64,000 nucleotides of DNA from Halovenus sp037080055 (GCF_037080055.1 NZ_JBAOJI010000001.1:1-64000); one strand, 5' to 3'; positions 14,865 to 24,634 are shown, counted from the first letter of the stretch. Notes: generated by a model from the letters alone, not told the origin. Numbers and translations: made by a program.

Positions 14865-16283
14865 TTATCCGAACGATTCCTGCGCCTCTGCAAACGCCTC
14901 TTCGAGTTGCTCGAGGCCCCAGTCGTAGGTCTCCTGCACGGTCATCGTGTCGGTGACCACTCGGTTGATCATCTCGCCGTAGAACCACTGTCGCAGCATG
15001 TATAGCGCCTCCGGCGAGGAGGTATCGGCCGCGTCGACGCTGCCGTAGTGGTTGCCATAGATCTCGTCCTGCACGTACTGGAGTTTCTCGAGCAGGTGCG
15101 GATGAGCCTCGAAGATGCCCTGGTTCTGGAACGCGTCCGACTCGAGTACGCCGGAGTAGCTCGGGAGGAACCGACCGGGGTCCGCCTCGTAGAAACTCGC
15201 GGTCCGTTCAATGCTGTCCGCGTAGAGCCACTCGAACCACTCCTTGGCGTCGCCCGGCCGCCCGGAGGTTGCGAAGATGTGGTGGCCGTCGGGAGTCGGC
15301 GAGGACAGCCAGTTCTCGCTCGGGTCGACGCCGTCCAGCATCGGGTACGCGATGATTTCGGTGTTCTCGGCGACCGAACGCAGCGCGTCGCTGTCATTTG
15401 CCTCGGCGGTCTGTGCGGTGACGCCGACCGGCCAGGCATTGAGGTGGTAACACTGGCCGTATCCCCCTTGTACCCAACTACTGAGCGAGCTGGCCCAGCC
15501 GATGCTGGTCGGATCCGGCGAGTACTGCGAGAGTTCGTTCGCGTACTCCAGTACCTCGGTCACCGTATCCTCGGGCCACCAGATCTCGAGTTCATCCTGC
15601 GCGTCCGGGTCCTTCCAACGGAGGCCGATACCGGAGACGCCCGCGCTCGCGAGCATGACCTGCATTTCGTCCTGACTCTTGCCGGTCGGTGCCCCGGCCA
15701 GCCCGTATCCGCGCATATCCTCCCACGGGCCGCCAGCATTGTCGATCGCCTTGGCGTTCTCGAGGACATCGCTGAATGTCTCCGGCACCTCCAGTCCGAG
15801 GTCCTCGTAGACATCGGCCCGGTACTGGAAGTTCGAGATGTACACGCCGTGTGGGACCTGATAGATCTCATCTCCTTCCCCAAGGAACGCCCCCCCGGTG
15901 TTCAGTTCCCCGTTTACTTCCTCGGCCGACGAGACGACGTCGTTGACGGTCTCGAGCTGGCCTGTCGACCATATCTCGGCCACCTGGTCGAACGTGGAGG
16001 TGTTGGCCTCCGGCGGATCACCCGCCTGAATCAGCTGCGCGAGCCGCGACTCCTGACTCCCCGACATCCCCGCCTCCTCGACGGATATGGCGATGTCGGT
16101 CTCGTCTTCGAACTGGGGCTCGAGGTCCTCCCAGAGCCCTTGCCACGAGTCGTTGTAATAGTCCGTGATGAATTGGACGTCTCCGTCATCGCCACCGCTA
16201 CCGAGACAACCGGCCATTGCCCCAGCAATTCCTGCCCCTGCCCCCGCAAGCACGCGTCGCCTGTTAATGGAATCCCGTGTCAT
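14865..16283 (-). CDS. Sugar ABC transporter solute-binding lipoprotein (Tat exported)
   Basis: This is the extracellular substrate-binding protein, 472 residues from ATG 16283. The start is set by the twin-arginine signal: RRRVLAGAGAGIAG with lipobox AGCLG, followed by the Gly/Asp-rich linker typical of haloarchaeal Tat lipoproteins. The mature part is a type-1 extracellular solute-binding domain (VQFITDYYNDSWQGLWEDL, later PHGVYISNFQYR). It is the first gene of the importer operon. The substrate is probably a sugar or glycoside, judged from the MalFGK-type partners. Confidence 0.92.
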   Translation of the reverse strand: MTRDSINRRRVLAGAGAGIAGAMAGCLGSGGDDGDVQFITDYYNDSWQGLWEDLEPQFEDETDIAISVEEAGMSGSQESRLAQLIQAGDPPEANTSTFDQVAEIWSTGQLETVNDVVSSAEEVNGELNTGGAFLGEGDEIYQVPHGVYISNFQYRADVYEDLGLEVPETFSDVLENAKAIDNAGGPWEDMRGYGLAGAPTGKSQDEMQVMLASAGVSGIGLRWKDPDAQDELEIWWPEDTVTEVLEYANELSQYSPDPTSIGWASSLSSWVQGGYGQCYHLNAWPVGVTAQTAEANDSDALRSVAENTEIIAYPMLDGVDPSENWLSSPTPDGHHIFATSGRPGDAKEWFEWLYADSIERTASFYEADPGRFLPSYSGVLESDAFQNQGIFEAHPHLLEKLQYVQDEIYGNHYGSVDAADTSSPEALYMLRQWFYGEMINRVVTDTMTVQETYDWGLEQLEEAFAEAQESFG

Positions 16284-16327
16284 TGGTTTACAATCACTCT
16301 TGTCCACTGCCAACATGCTACCACTAT

Positions 16328-16336
16328 CATATAAAT
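16328..16336 (-). promoter_or_regulatory. TATA box of the sugar ABC operon
   Basis: The minus strand reads ATTTATATG here, about 50 nt upstream of the binding-protein ATG (16283). Transcription would start near 16303, leaving a leader of about 20 nt. The surrounding 120 bp are AT-rich compared with the neighbouring genes. Confidence 0.6.
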
Positions 16337-16502
16337 GTTCATGTTATTTCACCAGTTTACGCCGGATATTCACCAGAAGTAATTCCATTACCCGTCCTAC
16401 TAGCGGATAGTTATAAATAAAATTACAGAAGCGAGATGCGAACGCGGACAGGTCTCACGGGGGACGACCGGCGTTCAGGGAGAGCGTCCCGGATCCACAC
16501 GG

Positions 16503-18047
16503 TCACTGCGGGCCGACGGTTTCGGAAACCCAGCCGGTTGCTCCGTCGGGCTTCGGGCCGTCCTTCTCGGGGATCTGGAGGTCTCCGTTCCCGTCGCGGG
16601 CCCGGACGATCACCTCGTGGCGCCCGCCGGCTCCGTACTCGTGTCGCCACTGTCGCCAGACGTCGTCGCCGGGCAGGGGCTCGGAGAGTTCGGCCTCGGT
16701 CCATGTGTCGCCGCCGTCGGTCGACACCTCGACGGCCTCGATCCCCCTGGTGCCGGCGTAGGCGTGCCCGGCGACCTCGTACCGGCCGCTTCCCAGATAG
16801 TTGGTCTGCCAGAGCTTGGCGACCGTCTCGACCGGCCCGGTGCCGTGCCAGCCGCGGTGTTCCCAGTAACCTATCGTGTCCTCGTCCCGGACCTCGATCT
16901 CCGTCAACCACTTCACGTTGATCTCGCCCCAGTGGCCCGGCACGAGCGCGCGCAACGGCGCGCCGTGTGCCCGGGGGAGCGGCCGGCCGTTCATCCGGTA
17001 GGCCAACAGCCCCGGCCGCAGCGCGTCGATCGGAAACTCGTTGTAATAGCCGTCGGCGCCGTGCAGGATCACCCGATCGCCCGACGGCTCCGCCGCCTCG
17101 AGCAGGGCGGCGACGGGAACGCCGCTCCAGAGGGCGGTGTCCATCTGGCGGCCGTTGAGTCGGTCGCCGACACACCGCAGCGTGACAAACCGGTCTTCCA
17201 GCTCCATCGCCTCGAGGTCTGCGAAGTCGTACTCTCGCTCCTCGGCGACCGCTCCCGTGATCGAGAGCGACCACGCCGCGCGGTCGACGTCGGGATCGAC
17301 GTTTCTGATGTCGACTTGATAGAAGTCCGTGCTAACGAGCGGTTCGAGGCCGTCGACCGCGAACGACTGCTCTTTCGCGCGCGTCAGTGACTCCCGGACC
17401 GCGGGCCGGGCGTCCTCGGGTATCTCGAACGGTGAGGGGAACGATTCTTCACCGGTTCCGTGGAGCAAAACGGCGAGCGCGCTCACGCCGATCGCCGCCC
17501 CGATCGAGCCGAGGACGCGTCGTCGCGCGAGCGAGCCGAGAGGACGGTCCGTACCGGCGGCGAGGGCGGCCGCCGCGGCGGTTACGAGCAGGACGATCCC
17601 CACTCCGGCTGCGGCACCGAGCGCCGACGGCCAGGACCGCGTCAGTCCGAACGCGAGCGCCGACGGCAGCGCCTGCCCGAGGAGAACGCCGATGACGGTC
17701 CTGCCGCGCCCGCGGTCTAGCGCGCCGAGGTCCGGACCATTCCCCAGCAGAACAGCCACGCCTGGCAGGGCGACCAGCCCGAAGGTTACACATGCCACCC
17801 CGATAGCCGTCAGAAACGCCAGTTGATGGCCGAGGGTCCCGAGTTGGGTGATCGCGAAAGCGATGAGTGCGTCGGGACTGAGCGCGAGGACGAGTCGATC
17901 GAACGTCGTCACGACGAACGCCGGCCGTCGACCGACAGCTAGGTACGACCCCGCGACGGCGGCCAGTCCCGCAGCGAGCGTCACCGCGACCGCCGGCAGC
18001 CACGGCCGCACCCGGACGCGCGCTCCCTGTATGCGTGAACCCACCAT
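16503..18047 (-). CDS. Sulfite-oxidase-like molybdopterin oxidoreductase, membrane-anchored
   Basis: This protein has 514 residues from ATG 18047 (a start at 18062 is also possible). Residues 1 to about 190 form several membrane helices. The rest is an oxidoreductase molybdopterin-binding domain: YQVDIRNVDPDVD, the Cys ligand of molybdenum in TLRCVGDRLNG, and HGAPLRALVPGHWGEINVKW. It ends in a Mo-co dimerisation domain (VEVSTDGGDTWTEAEL). The catalytic domain would lie outside the cell and oxidise sulfite or a similar anion, or act as a reductase; the substrate is unknown. Very high GC. It follows the sugar operon inside the island. Confidence 0.87.
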   Translation of the reverse strand: MVGSRIQGARVRVRPWLPAVAVTLAAGLAAVAGSYLAVGRRPAFVVTTFDRLVLALSPDALIAFAITQLGTLGHQLAFLTAIGVACVTFGLVALPGVAVLLGNGPDLGALDRGRGRTVIGVLLGQALPSALAFGLTRSWPSALGAAAGVGIVLLVTAAAAALAAGTDRPLGSLARRRVLGSIGAAIGVSALAVLLHGTGEESFPSPFEIPEDARPAVRESLTRAKEQSFAVDGLEPLVSTDFYQVDIRNVDPDVDRAAWSLSITGAVAEEREYDFADLEAMELEDRFVTLRCVGDRLNGRQMDTALWSGVPVAALLEAAEPSGDRVILHGADGYYNEFPIDALRPGLLAYRMNGRPLPRAHGAPLRALVPGHWGEINVKWLTEIEVRDEDTIGYWEHRGWHGTGPVETVAKLWQTNYLGSGRYEVAGHAYAGTRGIEAVEVSTDGGDTWTEAELSEPLPGDDVWRQWRHEYGAGGRHEVIVRARDGNGDLQIPEKDGPKPDGATGWVSETVGPQ

Positions 18048-18140
18048 GATACTATGTAGCAATAGACTTGGCCGAACATGAAAGCTTCGCGCACGCGGGT
18101 AGAGGGTGAATTAGGGCCCGGGTTCGACCACCTGGCGGCC

Positions 18141-19436
18141 TCAGTCGGCTTCCACGCCCGCCCGCGAGACCTCGGGGTTGCGCAGCAGCGGCAGCGAGAC
18201 GATCGTCAGGCAACTGAAAACGAGCGCCGCACAGAGGACGTAGGTCAACTGATAGCCAAACCAGAGATCCACCGCGGGGATGGCGACGAGCGGGCCGAGA
18301 CTGAGTCCGATATCGCCCATCACCTGATAGACGCCGCCCATCCGCCCGAGTTCGTCGCCGGGCGTGAGATCGCCCATGATCGCGAGCAGCACGGGCGCGG
18401 CCGATCCCATCCCCGCACCGACGAGGACGATCGCCCCGAGCAGCGCCTCGATGGTGGGCACGTAGGCGATCACCAGAAAGCCCGCGCCCATCGCGAGAAA
18501 GGCCGGCACCGTCAGTAGCGTCCGATCGCTGACCATGTCCGAGACCCAACCGGTCACAATCGTCATCGACCCCGAGGTGATAACGCCCAGTCCCATCACG
18601 ATCCCGCTGATACCGGCCGCGCCCAGCGCCGACAGCTCGAAGCCGTAGTCGCTGGCGTAGCGGGCCAGCGTCGAGAGGATGATCCCGCCCCAGAGAAAGC
18701 GGACGGCGAAGTTGCCGTAGCCGATCAGGACGACGGTCGGATTGGCCGCGAGCAAGGCGGGAACTTCCCGGAGCTTGACGGCTCGCCCCTCGCCCGCGCC
18801 GCCGTGGACATCGGGCAGAACGAGCGTCGCGACGATGCCGGCGACCAGCGCGAGGACGCCCGCCACGAGAAAGGCGGTCTGCATGCTGGCCAGATCGGTC
18901 AGGACGCCGCCGAGGACGAGTCCGGTCGGGAAGCCGAGCGACTGCCCGCCGCGCATGTAGCCGACCCAGCGGCCGCGGTTGTTCGCCGTCGTGACGTAGG
19001 TGATCGTCGCGAACGCGCCGATGAAGACGAAGGCGCTGCCGACCCCCCAGAACAGTCGAGCCAGCACGAAGACCAGCCCCGGCAGCGACACGTCTCCCAG
19101 CAGCGGCACCGTTCCGAGGTGAGTCGGCGGCGTGTAGAGGCCGACGATGTAACCGAACGGCGCGAGCGCCTGTGTGAACAGGCCGAGTATCATCGGCGTC
19201 CGTGCGCCGTACTGGTCGATAATCGTCCCGGCCGGCGTGTTCATAAACAGCCGCCCGATCCGGTTCGCCGAGAGGATCACGCTCAGCATGACCGCCGAGA
19301 TGACGAGTTTCTCGTCAAGCAACGGCAGTGTCGGAAACGCGACGCCGGTCGCGACGCCGCCGAAGAAGACCCCCGCGATGACCGCGAGCGCGATGGTCCG
19401 GATCTTCCCCGTCGAGTAGCTGGTTTCTTCAGACAT
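18141..19436 (-). CDS. MFS transporter
   Basis: This 431-residue major facilitator protein (start ATG 19436; an upstream in-frame ATG at 19460 is less likely) has 12 predicted membrane helices. Between helices 2 and 3 it has the MFS loop NRIGRLFMNTPAGTIIDQYG, with the conserved Arg/Gly/Asp pattern, and a repeat of the motif region after helix 6-7. It resembles the multidrug/monoamine type drug:H+ antiporter branch, but the substrate is not predictable. It lies next to an acyl-CoA ligase relic and about 100 bp from the oxidoreductase gene. Confidence 0.87.
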   Translation of the reverse strand: MSEETSYSTGKIRTIALAVIAGVFFGGVATGVAFPTLPLLDEKLVISAVMLSVILSANRIGRLFMNTPAGTIIDQYGARTPMILGLFTQALAPFGYIVGLYTPPTHLGTVPLLGDVSLPGLVFVLARLFWGVGSAFVFIGAFATITYVTTANNRGRWVGYMRGGQSLGFPTGLVLGGVLTDLASMQTAFLVAGVLALVAGIVATLVLPDVHGGAGEGRAVKLREVPALLAANPTVVLIGYGNFAVRFLWGGIILSTLARYASDYGFELSALGAAGISGIVMGLGVITSGSMTIVTGWVSDMVSDRTLLTVPAFLAMGAGFLVIAYVPTIEALLGAIVLVGAGMGSAAPVLLAIMGDLTPGDELGRMGGVYQVMGDIGLSLGPLVAIPAVDLWFGYQLTYVLCAALVFSCLTIVSLPLLRNPEVSRAGVEAD

Positions 19437-19478
19437 GCTGGCAGTAGTCGACGACTCCAACCTCCGTGTGTAAGTTGT

Positions 19479-19905
19479 TCACGATTCGAGCCCGCGTTCG
19501 TCGGTGATCTCAGCTCCCTCCGCGGGTGTGATAGCGGCGACGACGGTCTCCCCGCGGCGTTCGTCGGTGACGCCGAAGATCGCGGCCTCGTGGATCTCGG
19601 GGTTGTCGTAGTACCTCTTCATCACTTGCGGCCCCTGAATGAGGATCTCGCCTTCCTCGCCGGGGCCGACTTCGTTGCCGTCCCAGTCGACGATCTTCGA
19701 TCTCGTGTGACCGACCGGCTGGCCGACGCTGCCGGGCCGATTACCCAGCGACGACCACCTGATCGTATGGGGTGGCCCCGTCGTCTCGGTCAGGCCGTAG
19801 CCCTCCGAGAGGGGGAACGTCAAAGGCTTCCTCGAACCCCTCCTGTATCGGTTGCGGGAGCTTGTCCCCGCCCGGCCCGGCCCAGCGTCGACAGATCGTA
19901 TTCGT
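19479..19905 (-). pseudogene. Acyl-CoA (AMP-forming) ligase relic
   Basis: Parts of an ANL-family ligase can be read in more than one frame. One frame has KLPQPIQEGFEEAFDVP, another SEGYGLTETTGPP (the adenylate-binding A5 motif) followed by EILIQGPQVMKRYYDNPE and VTDERRGETVVAAI. The 5' two thirds of the usual gene (500 or more codons) are absent, at least one frameshift separates the pieces, and the end stops before the catalytic Lys. It lies at the right inner edge of the island and is not functional. Confidence 0.75.
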
Positions 19906-19982
19906 CTGGGTCGTGGGCCTACCGATTTGCTGAAAGATCGACATTGAGTTGGCTACGAATCGCAAGACCACAGTAGAATTTG

Positions 19983-20137
19983 ATGCTCCGGCAGGGATTT
20001 GAACCAGATGGCAAACGCTCGCTACACTCGCGTTTGCGTGATTTAAATCTCTGTCGTGCGCTTCCTTTTTCACTCGCTCTGGTCGTTCAAAAGAATGCTC
20101 CGGCAGGGATTCGAACCCTGGTCATTGCCGTGAGAGG
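19983..20137 (-). repeat. Right island repeat overlapping tRNA-Glu
   Basis: This direct copy of 9121-9275 has 113 bp of flank differing at three positions, then the 3' part of the intact tRNA-Glu. The flank again contains a 22-nt tRNA-tail fragment at 19984 onward and the GCAAACGC/GCGTTTGC inverted repeat. The orientation is the same as the left copy, so the two bound the accessory segment as direct repeats. Confidence 0.75.
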
Positions 20138-20170
20138 GCAATATGATTGGCCGGACTACACCACCGGAGC
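20096..20170 (-). tRNA. tRNA-Glu (CTC)
   Basis: This is a complete cloverleaf on the minus strand. The acceptor is GCTCCGG/CCGGAGC with discriminator A (20096), the anticodon stem TTGCC/GGCAA around loop CTCTCAC gives anticodon CTC, and the T-arm is CAGGG-TTCGAAT-CCCTG. CCA is not encoded. No intron is present. The 3' side of the gene faces the accessory island, as expected when a tRNA 3' end is used as an integration target. Confidence 0.95.
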
Positions 20171-20253
20171 GCGACATCCTCATGTACTGGGAGTATCGTT
20201 TTAACCATTGCGTTTTCCCCCGATTGTCCGCCGGTGTTGTCAGGAAACAGCGG

Positions 20254-21441
20254 CTACCGGTTCTCGTCCTCGAACGGCGATCCGGCGGCTTCGGGCTCTT
20301 CGCCAGCGAGGCTGATGATGTTCTCTCGGCCCACCCGCAGTTTGCTGATCTCGCCTTCGTCTTCCATATCCGAGAGCAGCATACTCACCTTCGATTTCGA
20401 CCACTCAGTCTCTTCGACGATAGTCACCTGTCGCATTCGGCCGCCGTTGTCTTCGAGGAGTTTCAGCACCCGGTCCTCGTCGGACAGCAACTGCTCGGTT
20501 TCGAGGGCACCACCGGTCTCGGCCTGTTCGTCAACCTGTGGAGAGGGCTCGGCTGACCCACTGCTTGCGTCCTGATCAGTCCGGGCCATCGTATACCAGA
20601 TGGCAGACCCACCAACTCCGAGCAACACTAGAAGTCCGAGCATGAGCGGAACCATCATTCCCGAGCCACCGCCTCCAATCTCGGGATCCTCACTGCCCGT
20701 GTCGGTCCCATCGTCCGACCCTGTTCCGTTGGTGGGATCTGTCGGTGTCACGTCTGGCGGAGAGAGCCGAACGTCGATTTCCCCCGGACTGAACTCGCGG
20801 TAGCCGTTCCACTCGACCCATTCACCGGGGTCGGATTCGTCGCCGAGATCGACTTCATCGGGACTCGGAGACACGCTATCGAAGGAGACGTTCTCCCCGC
20901 GTTCGATCCGTAGTCGCTGGTCTTCGAGAATGACGAAACCGCCGTCGAAGACATCAGAAACGATGACCTGTTCGCCGTTTTGTTGGGCGAAGCCGACCCA
21001 CCGGAAGGACATCTCGACGATCCCATCACGGCTGATCTCGCTGTAGCGGGCCTCCCGCTGGAAATCCGTCGCGTTCATCTCACGATCCGTGACCTCAGTC
21101 CCGTCTTGGGTGAGTCGGTCGGCGCGCTGTTGGAAGTTGCTGAACGTCTCGGTTTCTTCGGTGTTGAACCGCTCGGCGTACTGTCTGAAATCCTCTATCT
21201 CCTGTTCGTCAGTGATCCGCTGGCGATACTCGACCGTCCACCGCGCATCGCCGTTTTCCAAGACAGTGATCCGGAACTGTGTCTCGTTGGCCTGCTCGAT
21301 CTGTGCCAGTTCGAGCGGCTGTTGCGTGGATTGCTGGTCGGACGGGAGCCCCGACTGCGTCGGCGAGTCGAGCACTGCGATACCCACCCCTCCCAGCAAC
21401 GCGATGGCAACGGCGATGCCGACGAGTACCCGACGATGCAT
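20254..21441 (-). CDS. Membrane-anchored winged-helix protein (DUF7345/DUF7343-like)
   Basis: This 395-residue protein has an N-terminal membrane helix or signal (residues 5-24) and a large extracellular domain (about 45-240) rich in Glu and Gln with a typical VSDVFDGGFVI segment. A Thr/Gly/Asp linker leads to a second membrane helix (about 268-290), and then comes a cytoplasmic winged helix (RVLKLLEDNGGRMRQVTIV, WSKSKVSMLLSDMEDEGEI). This layout is a recurring haloarchaeal type that may pass an envelope signal straight to DNA; the signal and targets are unknown. It lies just outside the island, next to tRNA-Glu. Confidence 0.82.
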   Translation of the reverse strand: MHRRVLVGIAVAIALLGGVGIAVLDSPTQSGLPSDQQSTQQPLELAQIEQANETQFRITVLENGDARWTVEYRQRITDEQEIEDFRQYAERFNTEETETFSNFQQRADRLTQDGTEVTDREMNATDFQREARYSEISRDGIVEMSFRWVGFAQQNGEQVIVSDVFDGGFVILEDQRLRIERGENVSFDSVSPSPDEVDLGDESDPGEWVEWNGYREFSPGEIDVRLSPPDVTPTDPTNGTGSDDGTDTGSEDPEIGGGGSGMMVPLMLGLLVLLGVGGSAIWYTMARTDQDASSGSAEPSPQVDEQAETGGALETEQLLSDEDRVLKLLEDNGGRMRQVTIVEETEWSKSKVSMLLSDMEDEGEISKLRVGRENIISLAGEEPEAAGSPFEDENR

Positions 21442-21508
21442 CTATTGTAGAACACCAGTAGGCAGGGTAAAAACACTACGCCTGACAACGCTATTTATAT
21501 ATCTACTT

Positions 21509-24500
21509 TCAGGAACAGTCAGGGCAACTACCGGCAAGGACTTCGATCGGGTGTGGCGGAAGGTCGCCCGGTCGATCGAATGGATCGGTCACTGTCCGGC
21601 GGTCACCGAGTTGACTCCGGCAGGAGGCACCCGGGGTGACGAGTAATTCCCCCGAACTCTGTTCGATCTGTTCGTCGAGAATATCGGCAATCGACTGGCT
21701 CATCGAGTAGTGTTCGGCTTCGTATCCGAAACTGCCGGCCATGCCACAGCAGCCAGAATCGAGCGCGTCGACCGCATAGCCGGCCCGTCGAAGAACGTTC
21801 ACCGCGTGGTGGTCGCGGTTGCTCGCCTTCTGGTGACAGTGACCGTGATAGACCACGTCTGTCGAGGCTGGCTCGAAATCGACTCGCTCGTCGATACCAA
21901 AGCGATCCAGATACTCACAGAATCCATACGTGTTCGCTGCGACCCGTTCGACATCGTCGCCTGCCAGGAGATCGAGATAGTCGGACTGTAGCATCACCGC
22001 ATCGGACGGTTCCGGGACGACAATATCCCACCCGGTCGCGGCTTTCGGGGCCAGCGTCTCGACGTTGGCTGTGGCGCGCTCGCGTGCGGTATCGAGAAAC
22101 CCCTTCGAGTGGGCCGCGCGACCGCTGGCTGTGACCCCCTCGGCGACGCGAACGTGTACTCCGGCAGATTCGAGTAACTGCACCGCTGCTTTCCCGACCT
22201 CGGGGTGGCTGTAGTTCGTGTACGTATCGGGAAAGAGCAACACCTTTTGGGTTCCTTCGTCGCGTCCGATCTGTGGTTCGCGGTCGTCTGCCCAGTCGAC
22301 CAGTGTCTCCCGGCAGAACGACGGCAGTTCACGCTCTCGGGCGATACCGAACAGTTTCTCGGTGACGAGTCCGCTGCCGGGGACCCGTTGCAGCAGCGAA
22401 GGCAGCGGTGCGAGTGTGCTTCCGATGGCGCTGATCCGGTCGACGTTCGCGAACAGTCGGTCGCGGAGATTCGCGCCGGACTCCTCGTGTTGTTGGTGCT
22501 GGAGTTCGGCTTTGAGTTTGGCCATGTCGACCTCGCTCGGGCAGTTCCGCGCACAGCCCTTGCAGCCGATACAGAGATCCATCACCTCGGTCATGAACTC
22601 CTCGTCAGTCTCCTCGATAGAGAGGTCGCCGCTGATCGCCTGTCGGAGTGCGTTCGCCCGGCCGCGGGTACTCGTCGACTCTTCCTCACTCGCGCGGTAG
22701 GTCGGACACATCACGCCACCTGTCGTCTCCTGCGGACCGCGACAACCACCGCAGCCGTGGCAGAGTTCGACCATCCCTTGCACCCCGTTGTCGTTGTCCC
22801 AGTTCATCGTCGGCTCGAAGCTGATCTCGGCCTCGTACTCCGGAGAAAAACGGAGATTCTCGGTCATCGAGACGGCGACAGCCCGTCCGGGCGTATCTTC
22901 GGGCAGCGATTCGTCGGCCCCGTAGCCACAGACCTGTCCGGGGTTGAGGATCCAGTCCGGATCGAAGGCCGTCTTCAGTTCGCGGAACAGTTTCCAGACC
23001 TCTTCTCCGTAGAGTTTTCGATTGAATCTGGTCCGCGCGCGGCCGTCGCCGTGTTCGCCGGAGACGCTGCCCCCGTACTCGACTGCCAGGTCGGTCACGT
23101 CCTCCGAGATACCCGTCATCTGCTCGATTCCGGACTCCGATTTCATATCGATCAGCGGCCGGACGTGCAGACAGCCCGGTCCGGCGTGGCCGTAGAAACT
23201 CGCGAACGTGCCGTGGTCGTCCAGCACCTCCCGAAAGTCCGCCACGAACTCCGGCAACGTCTCGGGCGGGACGGCAACGTCTTCGATGAAACTGGCGTGT
23301 TTGGTGTCGCTGGTTCGTGAGAGCAATATCGGGAGGCCGCTCTTGCGAAGTTTCCAGAAGCGCGCCCGCTCGGCCTCTTCGTAGGCTTCGCTCGCGGACG
23401 TGGCGAGGACTGGCGGCTGTTCTTCTCTCGACCCATCGCGCATCCGATCCGCGAGCAGATCCTCGACCTTCTCTCGGCCCTCTTCGGTCGAGTCGGCGTA
23501 AAACTCGACCAGCAGGACCGCTTCGGTCCCTTCGGGAACCATCTCGTCGACGAGCGCGCCGAACTCCTCGGTCTCGCGGGCCAGATCGAGCAGTACGTCG
23601 TCCAACACTTCGACCGCGGCGGGGTCGTGTTCGACGATGGGTGCAACGTCTGCCATCGCGTCGGCGACGGTGTCGTATCGCAGCAGCGCCATGGCTTTCT
23701 CCGCCGGAATCGGTTCCAGCGAGACTGTCGCCTCCGTGACGATTGCGAGCGTCCCTTCGCTGCCGGCGAGCAGGCGAGCCAGATTGACCGATCCGTCTTC
23801 GGCCTCCGAGAGCAACCTGTCGAGATTGTATCCCGAGACGTTTCGCTTGAGTTCCGGATAGCGTTGCTCGATCAGTTCGCGCTCGTCGAGCAGCGAGCAG
23901 ACCGAACTGTAGATCCGTCGTTCTGCCTCGGAGATGTCCAATTCGCCCGCAGCACCCGCTTCGAGGTCCTCCGTCGAGACGGTCCCGAACTCCGTGACGG
24001 TGCCATCAGCGAGGACGACCTCACACTCTTCGATGTAGGCGTCGGTCTTGCCGTACTGCAGCGAGTGCGACCCGGTCGAATTGTTTCCGATTGCACCCCC
24101 GAGTGCGCTCTTGTCACCCCACGCCGGATCCGGCGCGAATTTCAGCCCTTCAGGTTCGAGCGCGGCGTCGAGATCACCGAGCAAGACGCCCGGTTGTGCG
24201 CGTACCCGTCGGGCCTCGGTGTCGATTGCCCGAACCTCGTTCATCTGCTGTGTGAAATCGAGGACGACGGCCTCGTTGACGGACTGACCGGCGAGACTCG
24301 TTCCGCCGCCCCGCGGCAGTACCCCCATCTCACGCGCGTGACAGTACTCGACGACCGCTTTCACGTCCGCCGTCGAAGTCGGATAGACGACGCCGATGGG
24401 TGTCACCTCGTAGGCGCTCGCATCCGTCGCGTACAGCTGTCGGGACAGATCGTCGAACCGAACGCTGCCGTCGATCTGTTCGTCTAGTTCTGCGGCCGGT

Positions 24501-24634
24501 GCCGGCCGTTCGGTCTCACCGCCGGTGTAATCGTATTCGGCCCGTTCGTCCTTGTCGGGGCCCGCACCCGTTGCTGGATTCCCCGCTGTCGATTCACTCC
24601 CCGGAATCCGGCGCGAGTCGTCCCGACGTGCCAT
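21509..24634 (-). CDS. FAD-linked oxidase / Fe-S protein (D-lactate dehydrogenase type)
   Basis: This protein has 1041 residues. ATG 24634 is chosen because a TATA box (GTTTTAATC, 24659-24667) lies about 27 nt upstream, which makes the longer frame to 24766 untenable. The N-terminal half is a PCMH-type FAD domain (LPRGGGTSLAGQSV) with its FAD-oxidase C-terminal partner. The C-terminal half is GlpC-like, with two 4Fe-4S knuckles (CHGCGGCRG and CIGCKGCARNCP) and a late CCG motif (CCGMAGSFGYE). Such fusions oxidise D-lactate or glycolate-like 2-hydroxyacids and pass electrons to the quinone pool. Confidence 0.9.
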   Translation of the reverse strand: MARRDDSRRIPGSESTAGNPATGAGPDKDERAEYDYTGGETERPAPAAELDEQIDGSVRFDDLSRQLYATDASAYEVTPIGVVYPTSTADVKAVVEYCHAREMGVLPRGGGTSLAGQSVNEAVVLDFTQQMNEVRAIDTEARRVRAQPGVLLGDLDAALEPEGLKFAPDPAWGDKSALGGAIGNNSTGSHSLQYGKTDAYIEECEVVLADGTVTEFGTVSTEDLEAGAAGELDISEAERRIYSSVCSLLDERELIEQRYPELKRNVSGYNLDRLLSEAEDGSVNLARLLAGSEGTLAIVTEATVSLEPIPAEKAMALLRYDTVADAMADVAPIVEHDPAAVEVLDDVLLDLARETEEFGALVDEMVPEGTEAVLLVEFYADSTEEGREKVEDLLADRMRDGSREEQPPVLATSASEAYEEAERARFWKLRKSGLPILLSRTSDTKHASFIEDVAVPPETLPEFVADFREVLDDHGTFASFYGHAGPGCLHVRPLIDMKSESGIEQMTGISEDVTDLAVEYGGSVSGEHGDGRARTRFNRKLYGEEVWKLFRELKTAFDPDWILNPGQVCGYGADESLPEDTPGRAVAVSMTENLRFSPEYEAEISFEPTMNWDNDNGVQGMVELCHGCGGCRGPQETTGGVMCPTYRASEEESTSTRGRANALRQAISGDLSIEETDEEFMTEVMDLCIGCKGCARNCPSEVDMAKLKAELQHQQHEESGANLRDRLFANVDRISAIGSTLAPLPSLLQRVPGSGLVTEKLFGIARERELPSFCRETLVDWADDREPQIGRDEGTQKVLLFPDTYTNYSHPEVGKAAVQLLESAGVHVRVAEGVTASGRAAHSKGFLDTARERATANVETLAPKAATGWDIVVPEPSDAVMLQSDYLDLLAGDDVERVAANTYGFCEYLDRFGIDERVDFEPASTDVVYHGHCHQKASNRDHHAVNVLRRAGYAVDALDSGCCGMAGSFGYEAEHYSMSQSIADILDEQIEQSSGELLVTPGASCRSQLGDRRTVTDPFDRPGDLPPHPIEVLAGSCPDCS

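Noticed and set aside
15048..16334. 428-residue open frame antisense to the sugar-binding protein gene
   Set aside because: It is a shadow of the GC-rich coding strand; it has no family features and no promoter, while the opposite strand has a clear Tat lipoprotein.
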